A stretch of DNA of 48,509 bases from JAWWPY01 sp964412845 (GCA_964412845.1 CAYPQM010000026.1:1-48509), one strand, 5' to 3'. Positions 25,201-33,755 are shown, numbered from the stretch's first letter. Numbers and translations: made by a program. Notes: generated from the sequence alone by a model not told the origin.

Positions 25201-25218
25201 TAGTTGCACGTTCAATTA
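25201..25218. promoter_or_regulatory. MarR-like dyad upstream of the luciferase-like gene
   Basis: TAGTTG-CACGTT-CAATTA is an inverted repeat with one mismatch in the arms, in an AT-rich pocket 70-88 bases before the start. TAGTTG/CAA-type dyads are common MarR operators. Inferred from form only. Confidence 0.35.
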
Positions 25219-25288
25219 GATAAGGCATTGAGCGGCGCCTCGGGCTGGGCACGAGCACAGCCGGGTGCGGGCAACGGTTGGAGTGGCG

Positions 25289-26398
25289 ATGCAGTTCGGG
25301 ATCTTCACGGTGGGCGATGTGACGACCGACCCCACGACCGGTGCCGCGCCGACCGAGCATGACCGGATCAAGTCGATGGTCGCGATCGCCCGCAAGGCCG
25401 AGGAGGTCGGCCTGGACGTGTTCGCGAGTGGCGAGCACCACAACCCGCCATTCGTGCCATCCTCGCCGACGACCATGCTCGGTTACATCGCGGCGCAGAC
25501 CAGCAGGCTGATCCTGTCCACCTCGACGACCCTGATCACGACGAACGACCCGGTGAAGATCGCCGAGGATTTCGCCATGCTGCAGCATCTCGCTGAGGGG
25601 CGGGTGGACCTGATGCTCGGCCGCGGCAACACCGGCCCGGTGTACCCGTGGTTCGGCCAGGACATCCGCAAGGGCATCGAGCTGGCGGTCGAGAACTACC
25701 ACCTGCTGCGCCGGCTGTGGCGCGAGGACGTCGTCGACTGGACGGGCGAGTTCCGCACGCCGCTGCAGGGATTCACCTCGGTGCCGCGCCCGCTGGACGG
25801 CGTGCCGCCGTTCGTCTGGCACGGGTCGATCCGCAGCCCGCAGATCGCTGAGCAGGCGGCCTTTTATGGTGACGGGTTCTTCGCCAACCACATCTTCTGG
25901 CCGACGGAGCACTTCGTCCGGCTGGTGGGCTACTACCGGCAGCGTTTCGCCCACTACGGGCACGGCACACCGGAACAGGCGATCGTCGGCTTGGGCGGCC
26001 AGGTGTTCATGCGCGAGAACTCCCAGGACGCGGTGCGCGAGTTCCGCCCGTACTTCGACAACGCCCCGGTCTACGGGCACGGCCCGTCGCTGGAGGAATT
26101 CACCGAGCAGACCCCGCTGACCGTCGGCAGCCCGCAGCAGGTCATCGACAAGACCCTCGCCTTCCGCGAGCAGTTCGGTGACTACCAGCGCCAGCTGTTC
26201 CTGATGGATCACGCCGGCCTGCCGCTGAAGACCGTGCTGGAGCAGCTTGACCTGCTCGGCGGTGAGGTGGTGCCGGTGCTGCGCCGGGAGCTCGACGCAC
26301 TGCGCCCGGCGAACGTGCCGGACGGCCCCACGCACGAGGCCCTGGTGGCGGCGTCATTGGCCGGGGCGGGCACCGAGCTGGAAACGAGCACCCGATGA
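25289..26398 (+). CDS. Luciferase-like FMN-dependent monooxygenase (CE1758-type)
   Basis: The ATG at 25289 has GGAG five bases upstream, giving 369 residues. The LLM barrel is evident: MQFGIFTVGDVT, GLDVFASGEHHNPPF, LSTSTTLITTNDPVKIAEDFAMLQHLAEGRVDLMLGRGNTGPVYPWFG and VPPFVWHGSIRSPQIAEQAAFYGDGFF. It matches the LLM subgroup paired with an FMN reductase, as in corynebacterial CE1758/CE1759. Its stop overlaps the next ATG by four bases, which supports a two-component monooxygenase. Substrate unknown. Confidence 0.88.
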   Translation: MQFGIFTVGDVTTDPTTGAAPTEHDRIKSMVAIARKAEEVGLDVFASGEHHNPPFVPSSPTTMLGYIAAQTSRLILSTSTTLITTNDPVKIAEDFAMLQHLAEGRVDLMLGRGNTGPVYPWFGQDIRKGIELAVENYHLLRRLWREDVVDWTGEFRTPLQGFTSVPRPLDGVPPFVWHGSIRSPQIAEQAAFYGDGFFANHIFWPTEHFVRLVGYYRQRFAHYGHGTPEQAIVGLGGQVFMRENSQDAVREFRPYFDNAPVYGHGPSLEEFTEQTPLTVGSPQQVIDKTLAFREQFGDYQRQLFLMDHAGLPLKTVLEQLDLLGGEVVPVLRRELDALRPANVPDGPTHEALVAASLAGAGTELETSTR

Positions 26399-27003
26399 CG
26401 CCGCGCACCATCGCCGTCGTTTCGTCCGGGCTGAGCCAGCCATCGTCCACCCGGCTGCTGGCCGACCAGCTCGCTGCGGCGGCAGTCCGGGCCCGGCCGG
26501 CCGGGACGCAAATTGTCACCATCGAGCTGCGCGATCTCGCCCACGACATCGTGAACAACCTGCTGACCGGCTTCCCCAGTCCGGCGCTGCGGGATGCCAT
26601 CGGGCAGGTGGTCCGGGCCGACGGCCTCATCGCCGTCACGCCGCTCTACAGCGGCTCCTACAACGGCCTGTTCAAGTCGTTCTTCGACGTGCTCGACCCT
26701 GAGGTGCTGGCCGGCCAGCCCGTGCTGATCGCGGCCACCGGCGGCACGGCCCGGCATTCCCTCGCGCTGGAGCACGCCATCCGCCCGCTGTTCAGCTATC
26801 TGCGGGCACTGACGGTGCCCACCGCGGTCTTCGCCGCCACCGGGGACTGGGGCTCGACGGGGGACGCCGGCGACGCGCTCACCGCCCGGATCGAACGGGC
26901 TGGCGCGGAACTGGCCGAGTTGGTCGACCAGCGGCAGCCTGCAGCCGAGGCTGACCCCTACGCGTCCGCGACGCCATTCGACCAGCTGCTGCGCGGGTCA
27001 TGA
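26395..27003 (+). CDS. NAD(P)H:FMN reductase partner (CE1759-type)
   Basis: The 202 residues have a flavodoxin-like fold: TIAVVSSGLSQPSSTRLLADQL for the phosphate loop, LIAVTPLYSGSYNGLFKSFFDVLDPEVLAGQPVLIAATGGTARHSLALEHAIRPLFSYLRA for the flavin site and NADPH-reductase core. It supplies FMNH2 to the monooxygenase. ATGA overlap with that gene indicates translational coupling. Confidence 0.9.
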   Translation: MTPRTIAVVSSGLSQPSSTRLLADQLAAAAVRARPAGTQIVTIELRDLAHDIVNNLLTGFPSPALRDAIGQVVRADGLIAVTPLYSGSYNGLFKSFFDVLDPEVLAGQPVLIAATGGTARHSLALEHAIRPLFSYLRALTVPTAVFAATGDWGSTGDAGDALTARIERAGAELAELVDQRQPAAEADPYASATPFDQLLRGS

Positions 27004-27012
27004 TCACGGACC

Positions 27013-27031
27013 CCGGAAACGCGGTTCCCGG
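27013..27031. terminator. Possible hairpin between convergent genes
   Basis: CCGGAAAC (27013-27020) and GTTCCCGG (27024-27031) pair with one mismatch around a three-base loop, between the reductase stop and the LuxR stop. Confidence 0.35.
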
Positions 27032-27043
27032 TGCCGGACCGGG

Positions 27044-27784
27044 CTACGTGCCCTGGTGATCGGGGAAAGCACTGGTGACGGCGGCGGTGCGGCTCGACAC
27101 CTGGAGTCGCTCGAATATGTTCTCCAGGTGCTTGCGCACGGTTGCCTGTGAGATGCCGAGCTGACGGCTGATCTGGGCATTGGTGGAACCGGCCGCCACG
27201 AGGCGGAGCAGTTCCCAGTGCCTGGGGGTGAGCTGCGGGATGCCCCTCCTTTGTCGTTCAGCGTCCAGGTATGCCTCGCGCAGATGGGGCCGCAGCAATG
27301 CGAGCAGCGCGCGATCGCGTTCCGAGAAATCCGAGCCGGGTCCGCGGAAGAAGACCAGCCGCACGGTCCGCCCAGGCCCGCCGGGCAAGCACAGCATGAG
27401 CTCATGCTCCACGCCCCGCAGGTACTCGCCATACATGCCGGTGGCATGCCATTGCCGCGCGCTGTAAAAGTCCGAGATCTTCGTCACGCTCCGGACGTCG
27501 CCGGTGCGGTCGGGGTAGCTGCATGGCTCACTGTGCCAGTAATGGGTCCAGAACGCCTCGCCGCCGTCGTCCGGGGCGCCGGCCGGCAGCTCCTGCTCGA
27601 ACCAGGCCGTTTCCCGCTTGCTGTCAAGGCCGAAGAACGACACGCTATCGCTGCCAATCTGGTCCTTCAGGTCGCCCAGCAGCGACCAGGACAGCCCATC
27701 CGCGGAGTCATCCTCGCGGTCGTCGGCCACGATGCGCAGCAGGCAGCGCAGGTCCTGTTCGCTGATCCTCACCCGCTCGGACAT
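27044..27784 (-). CDS. LuxR-family transcriptional regulator
   Basis: From the ATG at 27784 (GGAGAGGAGG upstream) the protein is 246 residues. The N-terminal part (LRCLLRIVADDREDDSADG, then SDSVSFFGLDSKRETAWFEQELP) resembles a GAF- or autoinducer-like sensor module. The C-terminal helix-turn-helix is LTPRHWELLRLVAAGSTNAQISRQLGISQATVRKHLENIFERLQVSSRTAAV. It converges with the FMN reductase gene, so direct control of the oxygenase pair is possible but not shown. No partner kinase or synthase is seen. Confidence 0.88.
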   Translation of the reverse strand: MSERVRISEQDLRCLLRIVADDREDDSADGLSWSLLGDLKDQIGSDSVSFFGLDSKRETAWFEQELPAGAPDDGGEAFWTHYWHSEPCSYPDRTGDVRSVTKISDFYSARQWHATGMYGEYLRGVEHELMLCLPGGPGRTVRLVFFRGPGSDFSERDRALLALLRPHLREAYLDAERQRRGIPQLTPRHWELLRLVAAGSTNAQISRQLGISQATVRKHLENIFERLQVSSRTAAVTSAFPDHQGT

Positions 27785-27920
27785 GACGGCCTCCTCTCCT
27801 AATGACCCCACCGTACGGGGGGCGGGACGGCCGGGCCATACGCCGAACGTCGGATGGCAGACCGGCCCGTGAAATGCACAGACTGCTGGCAGTCAGCAAC
27901 GACCACGAAGGAGAACCCTC

Positions 27921-28199
27921 ATGAAACGCATCCGCCGCATCCTTAGAGTCCTCGTCGGGCTCGCCATCGCAGCGGCGTCATTCGCCGCCGCCCCCGCTGC
28001 GTTCGCCGTCACATTGCCGCCCGGCGAAGGCGGCGTGCCGGTACGGCCCGCCGGGGTCCGCGCCATCGTCGCGGGCGGCATGCCAGGCTGGCAGATCGCG
28101 ATGATCGCGGCCGGGGCTGCGCTGCTGGCCGCCGCCGTTGCCGTGCTGCTTGACCGGGGCTGGGCGGCCCGGCGGCGCGCCCTCGCGCCCACCACATGA
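27921..28199 (+). CDS. Small exported membrane protein of unknown function
   Basis: The 92 residues have an N-terminal signal (RILRVLVGLAIAAASFAAAPAAFA, cleavage after AFA), a short outer stretch PPGEGGVPVRPAGV, and a second helix (IAMIAAGAALLAAAVAVLL) ending in basic residues. The ATG is preceded by AAGGAGAA. It lies alone and divergent from the LuxR gene, whose regulator could control it. Function unknown. Confidence 0.72.
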   Translation: MKRIRRILRVLVGLAIAAASFAAAPAAFAVTLPPGEGGVPVRPAGVRAIVAGGMPGWQIAMIAAGAALLAAAVAVLLDRGWAARRRALAPTT

Positions 28200-28609
28200 G
28201 GGGGGCGCCAGCTTCGCTTCCGGCGACTGGCGGGCGGCCGTCCGAGCATGACTCGGGCACCGCCCGTCGGCCGCACCTGTAGGTGGGGTGGCGGCAGGAT
28301 CGGTGCCCGGCGGGGGGCAGCTGTGGAGTCATACCGCGGTGATGAGTTTCCTGGGCCCGCAGGGGCGCCTGGGAGCCGGATCTGTGGCATCCCGGGGGAT
28401 CGTCCGGGGTAGATCGTGAGGTTCTCCCTTGTGCGACCTGGCGGCGGGTCGCAGTCGTGTCCATCCGGGCATGGATGAGGGCGGGGCTCAAGGCTCGGAT
28501 CTCGGAGCCTCGGGCCCGGTTTGATTCGGAACTCGCACAGCTGCCCGGGAGCCGGTCCTTCGTTTCGCAGGCGAGCCGTGGGATCCGGTAGCGGCCTATT
28601 GTGGCGTGC
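28200..28609. other. Gene-free stretch with a hairpin cluster
   Basis: No convincing gene is seen in either strand (a 298-residue minus frame has poor, proline-rich composition). Three hairpins lie close together: 28432-28453 (TGCGACC/GGTCGCA), 28462-28477 (CATCC/GGATG) and 28491-28510 (AGGCTC/GAGCCT). The region ends with a -10-like TATTGT at 28597-28602. Confidence 0.4.
28597..28602 (+). promoter_or_regulatory. -10 element for a leaderless GNAT transcript
   Basis: TATTGT lies seven bases before the GTG at 28610. This spacing is typical of leaderless actinobacterial transcripts and decides that start over the GTG at 28601, which overlaps the hexamer. Confidence 0.5.
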
Positions 28610-29230
28610 GTGGCTGGTCTTGAGATACGGGTGGCCGGGCGTGGGGATACGGCGGAGACCGCTCAGATGCTCGCCCGCGCCTTCCATGACGATCCGGTGT
28701 TCGGCTGGTTCTTTCCAGCTGAGGGCTCGCGGCATCGGCGGCTGCGACGTTATTTCGTGACCGAACTGCACCATGAGTCGCTTCGCCACGGCGGCGTGGA
28801 AGTGGCCTGTGTCGATGGGCGCGTAGCCGGAGCCGCCGTGTGGTTCCCGCCCGGCACCTGGTCAGGGACCGAAGTGCCCGCGCTCCCCGGCTATCTGCGG
28901 GCCTTCGGCCGTCGTCTCGTCATCGTCTCGCAGTATCAGTCCGTGGCGGTCCGCGCCCATCCGCGCGAAGAGCCGCATTGGTATCTGGCAATCATCGGGG
29001 TCGATCCGGTCCGGCAACGATACGGGGTCGGCGCAGCCCTGCTGCGCTCGCGGCTCCGGCAGTGCGATGCGGAGGGGCTGCCCGCCTACCTCGAATCCTC
29101 GAATCTGGGAAACGTGCCGCTCTACCAGCACTTCGGCTTCCACATCACCGGCGCCCTGGGCCTGCCGGAGGGTGCACCCGTTGTCAGCACCATGTGGCGG
29201 CCAGGTGGCTTGAGAGATGATGCCGGTTGA
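28610..29230 (+). CDS. GNAT-family N-acetyltransferase
   Basis: The 206-residue protein starts VAGLEIRVAGRGDTAETAQMLARAFHDDPVFGWFFP and has the acetyl-CoA motif VDPVRQRYGVGAALLRSRLRQCDAEGLPAYLESSNLGNVPLYQHFGFHITG. The R/Q-x-x-G-x-G/A signature (RQRYGVG) and the final NVPLYQHFGF are typical. The acceptor cannot be read. The start follows a -10 hexamer directly (see 28597). Its stop abuts the IS66 relic. Confidence 0.88.
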   Translation: MAGLEIRVAGRGDTAETAQMLARAFHDDPVFGWFFPAEGSRHRRLRRYFVTELHHESLRHGGVEVACVDGRVAGAAVWFPPGTWSGTEVPALPGYLRAFGRRLVIVSQYQSVAVRAHPREEPHWYLAIIGVDPVRQRYGVGAALLRSRLRQCDAEGLPAYLESSNLGNVPLYQHFGFHITGALGLPEGAPVVSTMWRPGGLRDDAG

Positions 29231-29253
29231 GAGCTGCCCGACCGCGGTCTGAT

Positions 29254-29632
29254 ATGCGGGAGCTGCTGGGCGAGCGGGACGCGGAGATCGCGGTGCTGCG
29301 GGAGGCTCGCCTGGGTCCACTCCGCGTCGCCGGGGGAAGTTCGTGCTGGTCACCGTCCACCCCAAGCGCGGGAAAGACGGGATGGAGGCCGCCGGGGTGC
29401 TGCCGCTCTTCGGCGGCGTCGCGGTCTGCGCGTCCCCTTCGATAACAACGAGGCCGAGCGCGCCATCCGAATGAGCAAGCTGCGGATCAAGATCCCCGGC
29501 TGCATGCGCTCCATGACCGGCGCCGAGGAATTCTGCGCCATCCGCTCCTACCTCGCCACCGCCGCCCGCCACGCATCCCAGCACTCGACGCCCTCACCCG
29601 CGCCTTCCAGGGAAACCCCTGCCCGACAAGAC
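29254..29632 (+). pseudogene. IS66-family transposase relic with internal deletion
   Basis: Three fragments in different frames keep the order of an IS66 transposase. The N-terminal coiled part reads MRELLGERDAEIAVLREA (29254 on). The start of the catalytic domain reads VHPKRGKDGMEAAGVLPLFGG (about 29355-29420). The C-terminus reads VPFDNNEAERAIRMSKLRIK, then GAEEFCAIRSYLATAARHA, from about 29432. A frameshift near 29580 moves to LDALTRAFQGNPC. About half the protein is missing between the second and third parts. It cannot be active. Confidence 0.8.
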
Positions 29633-29644
29633 GAGCCGAAGGGC

Positions 29645-30025
29645 CTAGTGCCCGTGGTGCACGGCCTCCACGTTGTGGCCGTCGAGATCGCGCAGAAAAA
29701 CGCCGTAGTAGCCCGGATGGTATTCAGGCCACTCACGCGGGGCGTGCAAAACCCCTGCGCCCGCCGTCACAGCGGCCTTGTGGACCGCATCGACGGCGTG
29801 ACGGTCAGCGGCGCGGAAAGCAAGGTGCAGTTCCCTGGTTTCGGAACCCGTAGCCTGGCTGAGCCAGAAGTTGGGAATGCCGTCGGCGCCGGAGAGACCG
29901 ACGACGAAAGTATCGCCGTCCGCAAAGCGCATCGCTTCACGCATCCCGATCGGGGTGAAAGTGCGCAGGTAGAAGGCAAGTGACGCCTCAACGTCAGCAA
30001 CCTGAATCCCGATGTGATCAATCAT
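29645..30025 (-). CDS. VOC-family (glyoxalase-like) protein
   Basis: The 126 residues start MIDHIGIQVADVEASLAFYLRTFTPIGMRE and end YYGVFLRDLDGHNVEAVHHGH. His4 and the Glu in NVEAVH are likely metal ligands, and HLAFRAADRHAVDAVHKAAVTAGAG links the two modules. It fits the small glyoxalase/dioxygenase group. The Shine-Dalgarno is weak. Function unknown. Confidence 0.88.
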   Translation of the reverse strand: MIDHIGIQVADVEASLAFYLRTFTPIGMREAMRFADGDTFVVGLSGADGIPNFWLSQATGSETRELHLAFRAADRHAVDAVHKAAVTAGAGVLHAPREWPEYHPGYYGVFLRDLDGHNVEAVHHGH

Positions 30026-30137
30026 GGCCGAAGGCTACCGGCGCCCTACGACGTTTCCGCACCTCGTCGGTCCGCCTTCCGCTCGTCGGCTTGCGTAGGA
30101 CGGCTGACCCGATCGTCGCCAGGTACCCCGCGGCCGC

Positions 30138-30175
30138 CGGGCGGAGCTCCCGGGGAGACCCGGGAGCTCCGCCCG
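30138..30175 (-). terminator. Strong hairpin terminator of the GH3 gene
   Basis: Perfect 17-base arms (30138-30154 and 30159-30175) enclose a GAGA loop. It lies 50 bases after the glycosidase stop. It would also work for the plus strand. Confidence 0.8.
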
Positions 30176-30224
30176 ACACTGCCCATAAACGGCTGCCGCA
30201 GCGTGATCTGGTCGACGAGCCGGA

Positions 30225-32666
30225 TCAGTTGTGGATAGTGAAGTCGGCGCTAAGCGTGGCAGGCGTGCCGATCTGCACCTGGTAAGGGCCGAGTTCCACG
30301 GCAGGCGGGCTGGTGGCCTCAATGTCACCAGGCGTCACAGCCAGTACGGAGACGGGGAAGGACACCTGCACGGTCTTGGATTGCCCGGGATCCAGCGTCA
30401 CCCGGGTGAATCCCGCGAGCCGCTGATCCGGGACGAGCACCGCGCTGACTGGCTGGTGCACGTACACCGGCACGATGTCGGTGCCCGCCCGGCCGCCAGT
30501 GTTCGACACGGTGAACGTGGCGGTCACCGTGCCGTTGCGGGACACACTGCTGGTCGCGGACAGCCCGCTGGCCTTGAACGTGGTGTAGGACAGCCCGAAG
30601 GCGAACGGGTAGAGCGGGTTGTAGCCGCTGCCCGGGCCCGAGCCGGTGGAGGAAAGCTGGTCGAACACCTTCGGCTGGTCGCCCAGCGGGGACGGCGCCC
30701 CGGTGTCGAAGTCACCGCCGGTGGTAGCCGCGTCCGACGGCCACGTCACCGGCAGCTTCCCGCTGGGGTCGATCTTGCCGAAGATGGCGTCGGCCACCGC
30801 GGTGCCGGCCTCGGTGCTGCCCTGGTAGGCCATCAGCACGCCGTCCGCGCTTTCGGCCGGGCCGAGGCCAAGGGGCCGGCCCGCGATCACCACGACGATC
30901 ACTGGCTTGCCGGTCGCCTCCAGGGCGCTGATCAGGGCCTTCTGGTCGGCCGGCAGTTGCGGCTCCGGGTTGTCCCCGAGGCCTTCGGCGTAGGCCTTCT
31001 CGCCCACGGCCACGACCACGGCGTCCGCTGACGCGGCGTCGCTGACCGCGGTGGACTGGTCGGCGGCGTAGGTCACATTCGGGTCTTCGGCCTGCAAGCC
31101 CTTGAGCACCGTGGTGCCTGGCGGGATCTGGTCGGCGGGCCCCACGCAGCAGACGTGGCCCGAGCCGAAGACTCCCTGCCAGCTCACGCTCCACCCGCCG
31201 AGCTGGTTGGTCATCGAGTCCGCGTTCGGGCCGGTGACGACCACCTTGCTGGACGCCGGCAGCGGCAGCGTGTTGCCCTGGTTGCGCAGCAGGGTCATCG
31301 ACTCGCGGGCCGCCTGCAGCGTTACGTCCCTTCCGGCCTGGACGCCGGCGTCTGCCTTGCTGGCGTCGACGGAGGGGTGGTCGAAGAGACCGAGCTGGAA
31401 CTTCAGCGTGAGGATCCGCGTCACGGCCTGGTTGATCCTGCTCAGCGAGATGCTGTGGCTGGCCACGTCCTGCTGGACAGCGGTCTGCCACTGATCGGCG
31501 TTGAAGGGCAGCATGGCCATGTCGACGCCGGCGTTGATCGCCAGGGCCGCCGCACCGGCCAGGCCGGGGGCCATGTGGTAGGTGCTGGCCAGGGCGGGCA
31601 CGTCGGCGTAGTCACTGATCACCACGCCCTTGAAGCCGAGCCGGTCCCGCAGCAGCGTGGTCAGCAGGTAGTGCGACGCGGTCGCGGGAATCCCGTTGAC
31701 CGAGCCGGAGTCCACCATCACGGTGCCCGCGCCGGCGTCGATGGCGCCCGCATACGACGGCAGGAACGTGTCCTGCAGTTCGCGGATTGGCAGCTCGGCC
31801 TGGAGCCGGTCGTGACCGTTGATCGATTCCGAGTATCCGGCGAAGTGCTTCACGGTGGCGGTGACCTTCAGCCCGTTGCCGCCGCCACTTTGCAGGCCGC
31901 GCACGTTCGCCGCGCCCATGGCGGCGGCCAGGGCAGGCTCCTCAGCCCAGGTCTCGTAGTACCGTCCCCACCGGTTGTCCCGGGCCACGTCCTGGACCGG
32001 GGCGAAGTCCCAGTTCCAGCCGGTGGCGCGCAGCGCGTTCGCGGTGACCGCACCGCCCGCCTCGGCGGCCGACGGGTCCCAGCTGGCACCCATCCCGATC
32101 GACTGGGGGAACAGAGGCGCCTGGTACGGGTGGCCGAACCCATGGACGGCATCGACGCCGAAGATGACCGGAATGTGCAGCCGCGAGTGCTGGATGGCGT
32201 AGCTCTGCATGGTGTTGTACTCGTTGGCCCAGTCCAGCCCGGTGTTGCCGGTGCCGCCCTGGCCGGTGGTGTCGATCGGGATGTCAGTGCCGCCGGCCAG
32301 GATCGAGCCGACGTTGTCGGCTACGAAGATCTTCTGCTCACACACCGGGTTGGGCAGGTTGAACCCGCCCTGGCTGGTGCAGTTGCTGGACGTGTCGGTG
32401 ACCTGGGTCGCCTCGATCTGCACCATCTGGCCAATCTTCTCCGGCAGCGTCATCCGGCCCAGCAGGTCGCTGACCCGTGCCTGGACCGGAAGGCTGGCGT
32501 CGAGATAGGTCGGCTGGCCGCCGGCCGGTGCAGCCGTCCTGGCCAGCGCGGATGCCGACAGTGCGATCGTCAGCCCAATGGCGAGTAAGGCGGCGGTCAG
32601 TGGCCTGCTGAGGCGGGCTGCGGTCATTCCGCGACTCCGCAGAACAAGATCACGGATGCTGTGCAT
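30225..32666 (-). CDS. Secreted glycoside hydrolase family 3 (beta-glucosidase/exo-glucanase)
   Basis: The protein has 813 residues. A signal peptide spans about residues 20-43 (ALLAIGLTIALSASALA). The GH3 N-terminal barrel has VKHFAGYSES and the nucleophile region FKGVVISDYADV, with Asp near residue 352. The C-terminal alpha/beta sandwich (VVVTGPNADSMTNQLGGWSVSW) and a fibronectin type III-like end (FGLSYTTFKASGLSATSS) complete the exo-beta-glucanase layout. It releases glucose or related sugars from beta-glucans outside the cell. AAGGAG precedes the ATG. It is a single unit between a strong terminator and a palindrome at 32726-32753. Confidence 0.93.
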   Translation of the reverse strand: MHSIRDLVLRSRGMTAARLSRPLTAALLAIGLTIALSASALARTAAPAGGQPTYLDASLPVQARVSDLLGRMTLPEKIGQMVQIEATQVTDTSSNCTSQGGFNLPNPVCEQKIFVADNVGSILAGGTDIPIDTTGQGGTGNTGLDWANEYNTMQSYAIQHSRLHIPVIFGVDAVHGFGHPYQAPLFPQSIGMGASWDPSAAEAGGAVTANALRATGWNWDFAPVQDVARDNRWGRYYETWAEEPALAAAMGAANVRGLQSGGGNGLKVTATVKHFAGYSESINGHDRLQAELPIRELQDTFLPSYAGAIDAGAGTVMVDSGSVNGIPATASHYLLTTLLRDRLGFKGVVISDYADVPALASTYHMAPGLAGAAALAINAGVDMAMLPFNADQWQTAVQQDVASHSISLSRINQAVTRILTLKFQLGLFDHPSVDASKADAGVQAGRDVTLQAARESMTLLRNQGNTLPLPASSKVVVTGPNADSMTNQLGGWSVSWQGVFGSGHVCCVGPADQIPPGTTVLKGLQAEDPNVTYAADQSTAVSDAASADAVVVAVGEKAYAEGLGDNPEPQLPADQKALISALEATGKPVIVVVIAGRPLGLGPAESADGVLMAYQGSTEAGTAVADAIFGKIDPSGKLPVTWPSDAATTGGDFDTGAPSPLGDQPKVFDQLSSTGSGPGSGYNPLYPFAFGLSYTTFKASGLSATSSVSRNGTVTATFTVSNTGGRAGTDIVPVYVHQPVSAVLVPDQRLAGFTRVTLDPGQSKTVQVSFPVSVLAVTPGDIEATSPPAVELGPYQVQIGTPATLSADFTIHN

Positions 32667-33326
32667 GGCGGACTCCTTCGTCGAATATCGCCGCTGACTT
32701 TCCGTGCCGTTCCGACACTAGTGACGGTTTATCAATGGTTCCATCAATAAACCATTAATAGTCGTCCCGGGATGAATTCCGACAGAGCAGGCAGAAGGGC
32801 ATGGCCGGTCATCGTGGCCCGCCGCCGCAGCGCATCGCTGCAGTTCAGAGGCCATTTTACGATGGCGGCACGAAGCAGGCGCAGCATCAGGAATCCGATG
32901 ACTATTGGCGCCCAGGTGAGTGGCGCGGCCAAGATCTGGGTTCAGCAGATAACGCCATGGTGGCGATGACCCCGGACGTGGATACCAGGCTGGGCGCCCT
33001 GGCCGCGGGAAGCCTCCCGGTGAGATAGCGGCCAGGGCCGCCAATCCTGCTTATGACCAGGGAGAATCCGGTAAAAGGCATTCTTGATCTGCATCACTGT
33101 CCCATGCGGTCCCCTTCCGGGAGTAGCCCAAGCGCACGGTGGGCCGCTGCCGCCCGCGCCGGTCTCAGCGATGCCGGAGGAGTCCTTGGCGGGTGACTAT
33201 GGCCGAGTTACGTTACGCAATAGCATAAGCCTTATATCAAGTCTTGGGAATGGGTGGGTGGTCACGCTGTCGAATCCGTACGGCCCGCGGCATGAGTTCG
33301 TGCTGGATGGATGCGACAATCTGCCG
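32667..33326. other. Long gap between the GH3 gene and a VOC gene
   Basis: Apart from the palindrome at 32726-32753 I see no convincing gene. A minus-strand frame (32744-32932) starts with a hydrophobic stretch but has no family likeness. Near 33210-33240 there is an AT-rich pocket with an ATAAG-C-CTTAT dyad (33225-33235) that could hold the VOC promoter. Confidence 0.4.
32726..32753. promoter_or_regulatory. 28-bp AT-rich palindrome, candidate operator of the GH3 gene
   Basis: Outer arms GGTTTAT/ATAAACC and inner arms ATGG/CCAT match perfectly; only the CA steps between them break the symmetry. It lies 60-87 bases upstream of the glycosidase start, where a promoter should be. A sugar-responsive repressor is likely. 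Confidence 0.55.
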
Positions 33327-33755
33327 ATGAGCACCGAAGGCGCCGCGGCGCAGCCGAACGTCCAGGCCCAGCTGTCAGTGCGGAACGGCCGGGCCGCGGT
33401 GGAGTTCTACCAGGCCGCCTTCGGCGCGGTTGAGGTGTACCGGTTCGGTGGCACCGATGAGCTCCATGAGGTGGTCGCTCAGCTCGCGGTGGGGAACTCG
33501 CTGTTCTGGGTCGAGGACGAGTCGCCGCCGCACGGGAATTTCAGCCCGGAGACAGTCGGCGGGGCAACGGTGCGGATGCTGCTGATTGTTGATGACCCGA
33601 AGTCGGTGCTTGAGCGGGCGGTGGCGGCCGGCGCAACGGAAATCAGCCCGGTGGGCGAAGAACATGGGTGGCGGCTGGGGCGTATTGATGACCCATTCGG
33701 CCACCGCTGGGAGATCGGGAAGCCGATTAATGAGTGGCCACCCGCGGGAGAGTAA
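33327..33755 (+). CDS. VOC-family protein (PhnB-like)
   Basis: From the ATG at 33327 the protein is 142 residues: VQAQLSVRNGRAAVEFYQAAFGAVEVYRFGG, LFWVEDESPPHGNFSPETVGGATVRMLLIVDDPKSVLERAVAAGATEISPVGEEHGWRLGRIDDPFGHRWEIG. The final DPFGHRWEIG is characteristic of PhnB-type glyoxalases. The open frame extends 81 codons upstream without family likeness, so this start is preferred. Probable metal or small-molecule binding; function unknown. Confidence 0.85.
   Translation: MSTEGAAAQPNVQAQLSVRNGRAAVEFYQAAFGAVEVYRFGGTDELHEVVAQLAVGNSLFWVEDESPPHGNFSPETVGGATVRMLLIVDDPKSVLERAVAAGATEISPVGEEHGWRLGRIDDPFGHRWEIGKPINEWPPAGE

Noticed and set aside
25289..27003. True bacterial luciferase operon
   Set aside because: No luxC/D/E-type fatty acid reductase genes or paired alpha/beta subunits; the pair matches LLM plus FMN reductase.
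27893..28789. 298-residue minus-strand open frame over the gap at 28.2-28.6 kb
   Set aside because: It also covers the small membrane protein and GNAT start in antisense; Pro/Arg-rich, no ribosome site, no domain.
17426..30025. The VOC genes as antibiotic resistance determinants
   Set aside because: The VOC fold is too general and no producer cluster is present; only family level is supported.
31155..32588. 477-residue plus-strand open frame
   Set aside because: Antisense to the GH3 gene; no family features, composition of a shadow frame.
33084..33326. N-terminal extension of the VOC protein
   Set aside because: No similarity to the family and lies over an AT-rich promoter-like pocket.
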